A stretch of DNA of 64,000 nt, taken from positions 23,226,286 to 23,290,285 of the forward strand of contig CM069603.1 in the NCBI GenBank assembly GCA_035771175.1, read 5' to 3'. Below are positions 1 to 10,863 of this stretch, one piece after another (within the stretch, counting starts at the first letter, position 1; each line of letters begins with the position of its first letter). Made by a program: the position numbers and the translations under genes. Source of the stretch: Paratinospora sagittata. Taxonomy: Eukaryota; Streptophyta; Magnoliopsida; Ranunculales; Menispermaceae. A model generated the notes under the pieces. That model was not told where the DNA came from, did no database searches, and was given only the letters and a program-made list of their open reading frames with translations.

Positions 1-146
1 GGCTTTTTGCTTTCCTTAGGTGCTTTGATGAAATCTTGATACACGCACGTTTAGCACCGAAAAGTATTTTGTTTGTGATCATCAAAATATATGTTATCAC
101 CGTATATTTAGGGACGAGCTAAGTGATGAACCGCATAGGTTAACCA
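1..146 (-). mobile_element. Fragment resembling one end of a D-type LTR
   Basis: By eye this stretch follows the last part of the D LTRs (5650-5775 and 12700-12832). It has the same order of landmarks: GGTGCT, then TTAGCACC, then ATCATCAAAA, then GAGCTAAGTGA. Identity is low, so it would be a related family rather than D itself. It stops where the family C LTR sequence begins. It could also be unrelated AT-rich DNA. Confidence 0.35.
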
Positions 147-149
147 GGA

Positions 150-645
150 TGCTGATAAAATATTAGGACGCTCAAGGTTTAATTGGACTAATTCATAAGG
201 ACGCTTACTTGTAAGTAGCAACCTTCCTTTTGTCAACCTTTGAAAATGTCAGGACGCTGACTCAGTTTCAGCTCGCTAAAAGCTCTCTTTCTTTCTAAGT
301 GATTTCTATCTTTAAGAACGCTGATAGTTATAAGTTGAATAAACTATCAGGACGCTACTTGTGTAGGAGTGCCCTCATCTTTGGAATCAACTTAATAACT
401 TTCATGACGCTTATTGTCCATTAACGAACATAACATATTTTAAGTTTGTTTTAAAATGATTTTAAATATCAGGACGCTAACTCTTGAGTAGCGCCCTCAT
501 GTGTTTAATGTTTTAAAACAAAGCAGGACGCTAACTACCAAAGTAGCGCCCTCATGATTTAAGTCTTTTAATTGTCAAAGCAAGTCAGGACGCTTACGAT
601 TCAATAGCGCCCTCACTTCATTGTTCAGTAGGACGTTGATGATTT
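150..645 (+). repeat. Array of about ten AGGACGCT motifs in LTR C
   Basis: The octamer AGGACGCT or a one-base variant recurs roughly every 35-70 bp, near 166, 200, 252, 315, 350, 405, 470, 525, 588 and 630. Several are followed about 20 bp later by the opposed motif AGCGCCCTCAT, making weak inverted pairs. The same array lies in the other C LTRs, upstream of their TATA box, so it sits in U3. Confidence 0.75.
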
Positions 646-1182
646 ATGCACGCCCTTAAAGGAACAAAACGACATAAATGATATGTTTTTTCTTTTGACC
701 TGTACATCCTTTTTAGCCACCTTTTCAGAACAACTTTTTCTACAAAATTAATTTTTTGTATTTGTAAGAGAAATTCTCTGATTCCCGAACCACGTTTTCT
801 AAAACTTTTATTAACAAATTATTAAGATACCAAAAATTCTCTAAGCCAAAACACTTTTCGAAAGTTAGTCAAATTTTCATCAGATTCAAAAAGCTTAAGT
901 TATTCTAGTTTGAAAGCATTTTATTTGAATCATTACTTATTCAAAAGATTTTTATACTCTGTTAACATTTTATCTTAATCTATTTGAAAGTTTGAACTGT
1001 TTTCACTCAAATTGTTCAGCACTATTTTTAACTTTTATCATTCTTGCTGATAGAGAAATTTGTGAGATAGTTCATAGGATACAGTTGTACTCAATTTCAT
1101 ATCTTGGATACTGTATCATGGTTGTGATAGTAGTTAGATAAACTACTGAGTTGATATTCTTGTATTCAACAAGGTTAGGTCT

Positions 1183-1335
1183 TCTCACACCCGTAAGTTG
1201 AGAAACGGTAGTTCTCATATCCGTAAGTTGAGAAAGGTTAGGTTGGTCTCAAGCCTGCAAGTTCAGCAGTGTAACGGTTGTTCTCACACCCGCAAGTTTA
1301 GAAAAGGTGTAACGCTTTGATTCTCACCCGTAAGA
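1183..1335 (+). repeat. Tandem 30-bp repeats near the end of LTR C
   Basis: Units carry TTCTCAC then CCCGTAAGTTGAGAAA, so each can form a small TTCTCA/TGAGAA hairpin. About five degenerate units are present. Copy number differs in the other C LTRs (36436-36690 and 48985-49205). Confidence 0.75.
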
Positions 1336-1527
1336 GAATCCCTTAGTGATAAGGTTCAAAATCCTAGCTGAGGAGGTTAGGTAGTGGACGTAGGCAAGTA
1401 GCCGAACCACTATAAATCGAATGTGCACATTTGCTTAATTTTTATACTTTATTTTTTCGATTGTAATCAATTTTTAAATTGTCTAAGTGTCCAATTCACC
1501 CCCCTTTTGGACATATCTGGGCCAACA

Positions 1528-2648
1528 ACCCTAGTTTACATCATAAACAACCCCAGCACATCCTCCAAATATGGCTTCTTTTCTTGAGCTTGATTATAAA
1601 AGTCGGGTGGAGGTTGCAATGTATTCCTCGTGTTGGCATAGGAGAAGTTCTCATGATTTCTGATGCTTGGGTGGTATTGATTCGGAACTCCTTGATTGTT
1701 TCTATAATTGTACCCCAGGTCGTTTATGTATTGAACTTCCTCCTCATGTGCTTCATTCCCCGAAGAACTCATATGTAAAGCCGCCGCCTTTTCAATAGAC
1801 GGTTATGCACTTTGTGTAGTAAGTACAACAAGTTGGTTGGCAATGCTTGACATCTGTGGAGAGAAAGATGTGAATAGATCAACTTTATGTAAACTGACCA
1901 CCCAGAACCTTATAAGTGTTGGTAGCCATATCCTCCAACATGTTCAGTGCCTCAGTAGTTGTCTTTGTCAACAATGATCCACCGGCCGCCACATCAACTA
2001 GTGTCCGTGTGGAGAACGCCATCCCATTGTAGAACAATTGAATCTGTAGCCAATCTTGGAATCCGTGTTCAGGACACTTTCTCAAGAGTTCTTTGAACCT
2101 TTCTCATGCCTCATAAAGTGACTTCGCCTCTTGTTGCTTGAATTGCCCAATCTCAGCTCTTAGTTGGGCGGTCTTGGCTAGTGGGAAGAACTTTTGTAAG
2201 AACTTTTGTACCATCTCAGGCCATGTGGCAAGCTTTTAGGTTGCAAAGATTGCAACCATGCTCTTGCTTTGTCCCTTAAAGAAAAAGGGAACAATATCAG
2301 TCGTATGGTGTCCTCAGTAACACCATTCTTCTTGACCGTATCATACATCTCCAAGAAGGTGGTGACGTCGATAGTAGGATCTTCAGTAGGCGACCCACCA
2401 TACTGATGTTGTTGCACCATCGAGATCAACGCCACTTTCAGCTCAAAGTTGTTTGCGTTGATAAGAGCACGAATTATACTTGAATAATTCTCATTAATGA
2501 CCGGCTTGAAGTAGTCTCTTAAGTTCAACTGATTTTGCTCATCCGCCATTGCTTTGGTTTCACTTCTTCTCTTTTGCCTCAGTCTTCCAAGAATACGTTC
2601 AATCTCGGGATCAAACAGTAGTACTTCAAAACTTCTTGCTCGTTGCAT
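1528..2648 (-). pseudogene. gag: Athila-type gag, decayed and truncated
   Basis: Gag is the structural protein that packages element RNA. The first open block begins MQRARSFEVLLFDPEIER at 2648 and contains LRDYFKP, NNFELK, QHQYGGSPTEDP and FPFSLRDKARAWLQSL, the hallmark of the plant Retrotrans_gag domain. A frameshift near 2180 leads to later blocks with RFKELLRKCPEHG, FYNGM, TRTLVD and, at 1772-1536, EEVQYINDLGYNYRNNQG with HPSIRNHENFSYANTRN. The latter is the Athila-type region downstream of gag. No clear zinc knuckle is visible. It parallels the plus-strand gag of element E block by block but is clearly diverged. The LTR at 1527 cuts it off. It is non-functional. Confidence 0.85.
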
Positions 2649-2808
2649 AAACTCCTGAAATCCTATTAAAACAAAACCAAAGAAATAAACGAAGTATAAA
2701 GTATAAACAAAGAAAGAAAGAAAGAAAAATTCAAAAATTAAAACAAAAAAATAAAATCTAAATTAAAATCAGAGTTACTAACACAATAGTAGTGAAAACT
2801 AGTATTTA

Positions 2809-2826
2809 TCCCCAACAACGATACAA
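2809..2826 (-). other. Degenerate tRNA-Asp primer-binding site of F
   Basis: On the minus strand this reads TTGTATCGTTGTTGGGGA, matching 12 of 18 positions of the plant tRNA-Asp primer site TGGCGCCGTTGCCGGGGA. Most mismatches are C-to-T. It lies 6 bases inside the LTR end, as in element E. Confidence 0.65.
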
Positions 2827-2832
2827 AAAACT

Positions 2833-4220
2833 TGTTACACTCAAACCCGCAAGCGTACGATGTCAAGTTATAATATAGTCCGTTAAGATATAAGGTATCA
2901 TCCTCAGAGATTATTATTACACTAGCTATCATGTTTTAACCCTAATTTTATCTAGACAATCGAAATCGAGTGATTAAAACAGTAATTAAAACAATTAACT
3001 ATTAACTAACAATGCAACGTAAATCAGATACGAAAATCGATGTTAGAACGGTCTAGAGGTTCGATGTCACCTCACTATCAACTATGCCATTATATCTATT
3101 TTTATCATTAAATCAGTCCTTCGTTTATAAGTCGGAAATCCTAACTGTTCTAATTCCCTACATAGAAGCAACAACTAGAGCATGTTATTGTCACATTGGC
3201 TTTCCACCGAACAACTCCAAAAGTTCTCGATCTCCTTGTGAGTATCACGATTTCCTAGGTTATATTTTCCAAATTCCAACCCAAGGTACCCTTTTTTGGA
3301 GCATCTACCTCAAATCTATGATCATCTAATCCATGATGAATTGATCAAAAACATTACACTCAGAGAAATATAAATAAACTACATAAACTTTATTAACAAT
3401 AATCAAACCATAAAACTAGACATAGTATCAAGCTTGGATCAATCTACACCTCTAGAAAGAGGTTTAGTTCATAACTAAAGACATGAAAACATTAAACAAT
3501 GGTTTGAACATGAATAAGAACAATGGAAAACAAACTAGGATGTTGTAAAGATTGTGAATAGTCTTCAATGTAGATCTTCCTCTCCACTTCGCTCCAACCT
3601 TTATCCTCTTTTTCTCCACTCTATGATGATTTAGAAACCCTAAAGAATGTTAAATATAGAGCCACAAGTCCATAGGAAGTCGTCCAAGAAGTGTCCAAGT
3701 CAAACTAGGAAAGTTCGCAACAAAATTAGAATGTTTCTATTTTGAATCACACATCCGCTTCCTTCCTCACCATTTTTCTCCTTATTTACCACTCCAAATC
3801 AAAATACAAAAGTCATACAAAATAGAAAGTTTGTCAAATCCCGGAGCCACGGCACCCACAAACTGGATTTTTGCACTGTTTCTACCACTCTCTTGTGGAC
3901 TTAGCCAATTTTCCATGCCTTTTTGTCCTGATTTGCACGTGTATATTCAAGCAAACTTCATGCAACTTGTTTCCAACTTCCAAGTCTACTTTAAGTCCAT
4001 CAAAACACCTTCAAAACAACCCAAATCAAGTGAGTATCATGCTTTAATAATGTCATGAACCAACCTATAAAAATCTAAACCGAAATAATGCAAAAACATT
4101 AAAACTTGACAAAACTATCAAATAACCAAATTTATGGTAAACTAACCTAATATATGAACTAAATACCATAAAACACACATAAAATATGCTCTAAAACATA
4201 TACTAAATTCCTACTTATCG
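2833..4220 (-). repeat. 5' LTR of element F
   Basis: About 1.39 kb. It is co-linear with, but diverged from, the E LTR (17318-18638): both share a block around CTAGAGG followed by a stretch ending near GATACTAG. The minus-strand start reads CGATAAGTAG against TGACGAGTTAG in E, suggesting a mutated terminal TG. The inner end gives ACA just before the primer site. No strong TATA box is visible. Confidence 0.65.
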
Positions 4221-5775
4221 ACGGGATAAAGAAGAACCAGTTGACCTTTTCATGATAAAGGGTGAAACTAGACTTGATTCCAATCTTGGAATCACTAGTG
4301 ATATCACAATCACTTGATTTGGTTTGTTTCAACCTTAAAACAATCCAACAAGGACAAATACAGAGATTACAAAGTTTTTTCTAAATGATTAGAACAGTTA
4401 CATATGAAGCTCACAAATACAAGTACTTAATATACAAGATATGAAATTTTAAGCTCAATGAGAGAGAGATCTAACAATCACGTTTACCTTCCTTGCAGTT
4501 GTATTTGCTCAATGAAATGCTTTTGATGATGCACGAAATCAAGACACAAAATCCAAGCTTTGGTTCAAAACATTTGACTCACTGGTTTTGAAAATATGAG
4601 AAAGAGTTTGATTTTGAAGAACACTCTTTGATTATTGTTTGCTCAAATGGAATCACGTTTTTGCTCTCTGGAAATACACTTTGAGAAGCTCACAATAACT
4701 TGCAAAAACCGTGGTTACATCTCAGTTGAATGCACACACTCTCTCTATTTCAAAATGAGCAAGTTTGGTGTTTTTAGAGAAAAATGACTATGGGTTGATT
4801 TGATTTCAAATATTGTTTAATGTAAGATGTGTAAGAGCATGCTAGACAATAGGAATAATCCAGATGTTAGTGGGAATATTTCAGTAAGGATAGCCCGACA
4901 AAAGTGTGTGAAAAATAGAAAAATCAAGCAAGTGGAAACATCCACGTTTTTTTGTCAAAAATGTTAGATTTTTGTTTCAGACATGGATAGCGCTATCAAG
5001 GTTTATAGCGCGCTATCGGGTTGTGTATCAGGCCCTATATTGATGGATAGCTGGCTATACTAGGTCGATGTGCACAAACCAGAGAGCTCAGAAATTTTTA
5101 GGACAGCGATAGAGCTATCATGCCCTTTAGTGCGCTATTGCCTAAAATTCCAGAAAACTGAAATTTTGGCAACAGCTGGATAGCGGGCTATAGGTTCCTG
5201 TTTTTGAAAAATCATTCTTTTGGCATTTAAGAACCAATCTATTGATTCAAAAATACTTTGATATAAGATTTAATACTTTTAAATCGTTCAAAACTTATTA
5301 AAAACATGATTGAAACCTTTTGAAAACTATTTTGATAAAATCAAATGAAGGATCAAATTGGTTATGAAAACTTTTGGGAAAATGTGATTTTGATGAGAAC
5401 TCATTCAAATATGACTCAAACAAGTTTGAAACATAGACCGAACATGTTTGAATAAATTAAAATCATTTTTAGAGAAATCTAATGCATTTATGAATGATTG
5501 AGCAATATAAAACAAGGTGGTTTACAACATATATCAAAACTCTATGACCTTTAACTCATATGCTTCTCTTCTCATCTTGACACGTCAAAGCTTTGATTTA
5601 GAGTTCTTTTTCTCCGATTGATTTGACTTGAATGAGCTTAAATCTTGTATTAGCTTCTTTATTACTTTTGGTGCTGAAATATACTAAATTGAAACATTAG
5701 CACCATTTGTTATATTGTTTTGTTATCATCAAAACACATAGGAGAAAGCTAAGTGAAAAACCACTTGGGCCAACA
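4221..5775 (-). repeat. 3' LTR of D, truncated by F
   Basis: Closely similar to 11262-12832 along its whole length, including the GATAGCGCTATC palindrome (4986-4997). In plus-strand reading it ends CACTTGGGCCAACA, giving a TG start on the minus strand next to the polypurine tract. The outer approximately 400 bp (equivalent to 10864-11261) are missing because F inserted at ACGGG. The TATA equivalent is mutated here (TTTTTAGAGA instead of TTTTTATAGA). Confidence 0.85.
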
Positions 5776-5795
5776 ATCTCCCCCTTTTTTATGAT
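5776..5795 (-). other. Polypurine tract of D
   Basis: Minus strand reads AAAAAAGGGGGAGAT directly before the 3' LTR start TGTTGGCCCAAG. This is the expected plus-strand priming site and fixes the orientation of D. Confidence 0.8.
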
Positions 5796-8700
5796 AACAA
5801 AACAATATAAAGTTAATAAACATTAATACTAAAAAGATACAAGATAGCATGATCGTGATAAATGTGAAATACTACAAACATACTGCCAACTTATATTGTT
5901 TATCAAGGTTCAACTATCTTTCCTCCTTTTTGATATCAGCAAAAAGGATGAAAAGAATCATCCAGATTCTCATGGAGAAAGTCCTATGTCCTAGGCATCA
6001 AAACACGAGTGCTCCCCCTTTCTAAAAGAAATAGCGGCTCCCCCTAAATCTATGCACTCAACACTCAAGAAGATTCAAGATATATAATCAAGATTAAGCA
6101 CACATGAATGCATAGTAGATGCCATACCATGAGACACACACATGAGATTTAAGAATGATAATTCAAGCACATAGGAGAAATATAATCATGATATGTGTTG
6201 AAAGAATTCAGTTCAAAATGTTCATGGGCTAGCTCAAAAGTATTGATACCACTTGTTGAACACTCAACAATTATTGGTACTACTTATGCGTATCACAATA
6301 AGTGCACAGCATAGCCAATGATGTACATGTAGATGCATATATATAAGATTAAAAACTATGTTAAAAATGAGAAAGATATGCCAAAAGGATGAATTCATAA
6401 AGAATTTTAGGCACAAGTAATCATTCTCATGGTATTAAGCGTAAGTAAAATTTTTTCAAGTAGAGCATGGCCTAAAGTGACATATGCTTTGTCATGTATA
6501 TCAATAATAGCATGAGCGTACATCAAGGTCCATAGCATAGGAAAAATGATTTATGATTAAGCATGGCCTAGCTAGGATGATTTCAATAAGATGCAAAATA
6601 TAGTTTAAAAAGCTCAAGGCATCCATTTGAAATCACAATTCAAAGCATTTGATACATATAGGATTTGAAATTCAAGCAATGCATCAAAATCATGTATGAA
6701 TGGAACATAAATGACAAAATGGATAAGTATGAGTGTGGGCATCCTATTTCCATTGACTTAGGCATGTGAAAAAATGTAAATGAGCACACGACCTAAGATG
6801 TGGATTCCACGTAATGCATTGAAGGATATAAATAATGTGGAATGCATACTTGAATCATGAAGTAGATGTGAGTCATGCATATATGAAGGTGATTTAGTAC
6901 AAGCATGAATACCAATTGTTGGAATTGGTCATCACTGACACTCACAACAATATTTTATAATTATGAGTGTGCCACTTAACATGATTTTATATATGGCATA
7001 ACTAAAAGGCATGAGTACTAGGCAAAATGAAGATATTAAGGCACACAAGCCTAGCATAATTTGTTCTTTTGATCAAGAAAAGTAAATATGATAAACACAT
7101 GATCAAAACAAGTCTTAGTGAAGTAAATATGAGCCAAAATATATCAAATTATTTCAAATCATATGACAACATATACACATGATACATATAGGCATTAAGA
7201 GATCAACATTATGTAGCAAAAAAAACAAAGATACTATATAGAAAGCAATATGATATTTTATAAATATTCAAGAAATTTATATTGCATATATCAAATGAGT
7301 ATAAGCTTTAAAATTGTATAGTATAAAGTGCAACAAGCTTATACATCATAAAAGGGTAAAAAGATATTGATTTAATTGGACACTCATTAAAATATATCAT
7401 TGATGTTAAGAGAAATTAGAAAATTTATACCTCATGCATCAAGGATCATTCACCAAAGAAATAGGTAATAAGATTTCCAACATTATGAAAAATAACCCTG
7501 TTTCATTCTAAGGGATGCAATATGATAGATGGCATATAAGCATTATATTCATATTACAAGCATTTAATATTGATAAGCATGAATAATATAATATTAAGCA
7601 CAACATGCTTATGACACAAGCATATGCATATGAATATTTATTTTTAATCACAAGAATGCCTAAGACATGTTTTTGTTAATTTAAGTAATCATGTTAATCA
7701 ACCGGTTGTTCACCTATTGATTAAATTTAAGCACAGAGTTAACAACATCAATAAACACATGTGTCATGATAGATATGAAATAATAAATCTAGGTACATAC
7801 ATCTTTAAAATGTATTTTTCTTAAAATAATCTTTGATGAGGTACAAAGGAAAAACATTGAAAAAGTCTTTCATGATAAGTGATGAAGTATCTATGAAGAT
7901 CAATAAATACACTTATCAAATACATTCACCATGATTTTAGATAATCCATCAATGAATATGCAATACATGGCAAATGATTGAATGACTAAAATATAAAATG
8001 TGAACATCATAGTCATTCAAGTCCTTATTACTCATTCTAGTTGACTAGACTTATTTGTTTGATATAAATTTGGGCTCATAAGTCAACTAGGTTTCTTAGT
8101 GTGAATTTGTTATAAAGAACTTGATACTTGGAAGCAATAGACAAGTCAAACTATTATTCATGGAAATGATTAAAATTTTATAATATAGAAATTTGAAGTC
8201 AAGTTAGTCATTCCATATAGTTTTCCTTCAAGTATGAGTGAATGGAGACGGTAAAGATATATGTTAATTGCACTCATTCACCCTAGAAGGATAATGGTCA
8301 TGATCAAATAAGCTTTATGATTGTCTATAATTTATGATAAGCACATCAATCATATACCAAGACTTATAATGAAGTATGACATTCTATATGCAAGCACAAA
8401 GTTATTCTTGAAATAAGATTTTAGTACTAAAGGATGCATACGAGCATAATCATGACAATGAAATAGAAATGGCAAGTGCAAATCATGATTTGGCAAAATT
8501 TAGCTTGAACATGTTTCCTTCTAATTAGATATGCATTTATTCAAGCATAGAATGCAACCAAGCATTCATGATATTATATAAGCATGATGATATAAGATAT
8601 AATGTGAATAAGTAATTCGCATATCAATGCCTATTCATGAAAGCTAGAATGTTCAATTTCCAAGCGTATGACTAAAATTTATTTTGAATAAAGAGTGCTG

Positions 8701-8836
8701 ATCATTTTCGTCATTTATTTTCATTTCATTTCTAAAGGAAAGAATACAAGTAGATGAAAATTTTAGCATATGGTATTCATTCAAGTAGAACATGTGACAT
8801 CTAATTATGTGTTGTCATGCCTTGATTTTTGACATA

Positions 8837-8867
<31 letters not shown>

Positions 8868-9889
8868 ATAATGATAATTGTCCTTACAGCACATGGGCAG
8901 CCCGCCTTTGGGTCTCTAAGAGACAAGGACTAGTTAAATATTTAAGTCTTATCAATAATTTCTAGAGACTTAAGTATTTTTTTCTTATTCAAGGTCTCTA
9001 TGAAAGTTATTCTTAATTTTTATTGATAGATCCTGAAAATTTTAATTAAGCTCAAATGATGGATCAACTTAATTTTCCTTACCCTTTCTCTATAAAACAA
9101 AAATCATTAATAAGCATGGGGAGTAATGTTTCCTTGGTTGGGTTGGAGAAATGTCCTTTAAGGTTTTCTCATAATTGTTAAGAATCTAAATTCTTAGACT
9201 AAGTTTGATCAAATTCCAAGGAGGTAAGCGAGGTATCTATTAGATTATCATTTGACGTGAGTGCCACTATCTTTTAATACTTATCTTGTTCTATTTCAGA
9301 AAAATATAGATTATTTTGATCCTATAGTACAAGGGAAATGGGCTTTAATAAGTAGTCATTCATTTTGGTCCATTCCTAAAGTATGAGCATATGAATACAT
9401 TAGCAATTTCAGAAAAATAATTTTAAGAAGGTTCATCATAATATTGTATCATGCTCAAGATTTCTCAAAGTATTAAATGAATGAGTATATTTGTGAAGCA
9501 CAAATATCATTTAATACAAGTATAAATTTTTATGATATGAATTAAGCAAAATATATACATTAAATATGTGAACAAAATATATGTAATTCAAGAAAGTTCA
9601 CAAGGATAAGTGGAAGTAATAGATATGGAATTCTAAACGTACTTCTGGGTTGTATACTAAGCATGTTTTGTACCTTTCAAACATTGAATAATATGATTTA
9701 TCATTCAAACATGTTCAATGTGATAAACAACTTAGGAAATTATAGGCATCATAATTAAAGTCATTTTATCAAGCCTAGAATACTTCCAAATGTCATGAAA
9801 TAGTATAAGTAAGCACATATGACAAAGAATCCATGGAAGTTTGCCTAAAGATGTTTAAAGGTCTTGGCGTATGGTTAAATGATGAGAAT
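5796..9889 (-). other. Non-coding interior of D
   Basis: About 4.1 kb of strongly AT-rich sequence without a supported ORF on either strand. It contains many short ATGCAT/CATGAT-like words and an AT microsatellite. Two stretches, around 6240-6310 and 6900-6970, look loosely duplicated: both carry a CAATTGTTGG or CAACAATTATTGG block followed by GTGCAC or GTGCCAC. Nothing indicates a host gene. Confidence 0.6.
8834..8865. repeat. AT microsatellite followed by a T run
   Basis: About eleven AT units run directly into eleven Ts. Confidence 0.95.
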
Positions 9890-10805
9890 CTATGTGATCC
9901 GGTGAACCAAAGCTTTTTGTACCCATACTTCTTTGGATTTTACAGTTGTAGCATCTAGGAGTAGGTACTCTGGAACCCATGCCATTCTATGATATTTATC
10001 CTTAAGTGGATATGTAAAACTCCTATGGCATGTCTTGGGCTTAAAATATCTAATATTTGATTTGCCCAATTGTTGATCTAAAGTGGAGGTCTTTAGTTTT
10101 TCTAATTGAAGTTCAATTTCTAAGTCCTCATTTTCATTAGTAACCTTAGTTACTAATTGGGTCAACTCATATAACCTTTTTTGAAGAGTAGTATTTTCAT
10201 TTTCTATATCTTTCTTTTCTTCAAGAATCTCCTCTTTTTCTTCAAAAACACTTTCAAAATAATTTCGGAGAGTTTCTAACTCATCCATCACATTGGATAT
10301 CATGTTCTCGAGTGTCTCATTCTTTTTGATGAGTTTGTCAAATTCAATTTCAAGGTTATTATGAACAATGGAAAAATCATCAAAAGAGAGATTAATAACA
10401 TTTGTAGAACAGTCACTAATATTTGAAGTAAGACATACATGTTCTACGTTCTCCTTCTCTTTACTAGACGCTATGGAGATGCATGAAACAACATAGAGTT
10501 CTTCTAATTTATTCCAAATATCTTTGGATGAAGCACATAAAGAAACTCTATCACTGTCACTTGGGGAAAGGCTAGATCTAAGTATATTTTTTACTACATC
10601 ATCTAATTTAACTAACTATTTTTTCTTCTTGAGTTTGGGGATTTCAACTCCATTTACTGTTCTTGTGGGTACATGTGGTCCATTTCTATGATTGAGCCTT
10701 GATAAAAGCTCTCATCCTAATTCTCCAAGACATAAAGTTATCTTCATTAAGCATTAGAGGTAAAAATAGATTGTCACTTAAGTCAAAACTGATTGTATTT
10801 TCCAT
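9890..10805 (-). pseudogene. Decayed gag-like gene with coiled coil (element D)
   Basis: The ATG at 10805-10803 begins MENTISFDLSDN, followed by NEDNFMSWRIRMRAF, which resembles the N-terminus of copia gag proteins (DUF4219/UBN2 type). A stop and a frameshift follow near 10690. In the second frame LSPSDSDRVSLCASSKDIWNKLEELY matches the next UBN2 block. That frame continues open into the 137-residue stretch 10303-9890, rich in Glu, Lys and Leu and probably coiled coil (ETLRNYFESVFEEKEEILEE). No zinc knuckle or pol follows. The gag identity is family-level inference. The coiled-coil tail is not one I can name. Confidence 0.65.
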
Positions 10806-10849
10806 TTGATCTTTAGCTCAAGGTGGTTTGACCTTAAATCAGGACCACC

Positions 10850-10861
10850 GCTCTGATACCA
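10850..10861 (-). other. Initiator Met-tRNA primer-binding site of D
   Basis: Minus strand reads TGGTATCAGAGC, the standard plant iMet primer site, two bases inside the LTR end (TGTTGGAATCCC in plus-strand reading). Confidence 0.9.
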
Positions 10862-10863
10862 CT

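Larger units (their letters stand above)
147..1527 (+). mobile_element. Family C LTR, 5'-truncated copy (C-left)
   Basis: This matches the LTRs of element C (22495-36887 and 42064-49388) from about 420 bases into the LTR through to the terminal GGGCCAACA. It shares the AGGACGCT array, the AAGCTTAAGTTATTCTAG block and the 30-bp tandem repeats. Relative to the other copies it lacks about 150 bp around 800-830, which removes the TATATATA promoter. It ends inside the gag of minus-strand element F, so it is probably the 3' LTR, or a solo LTR, of a C copy inserted there. Confidence 0.8.
1528..4220 (-). mobile_element. Element F: Athila-type Ty3/gypsy, 5' part only
   Basis: A minus-strand gypsy element shows, in its own 5'-3' order, an LTR (4220 down to 2833), a degenerate tRNA-Asp primer site, a short leader and the N-terminal part of gag, where the C-left LTR interrupts it at 1527/1528. 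The rest lies beyond the left edge. Its outer end abuts ACGGG (4221-4225), the same five bases found at the equivalent point of the intact D LTR (11262-11266). F therefore inserted into the D LTR. Confidence 0.8.

Noticed and set aside
150..1335. CRISPR-like array of short repeats
   Set aside because: Spacers are not uniform, the words lie in an LTR repeated elsewhere in the window, and the DNA is plant nuclear.
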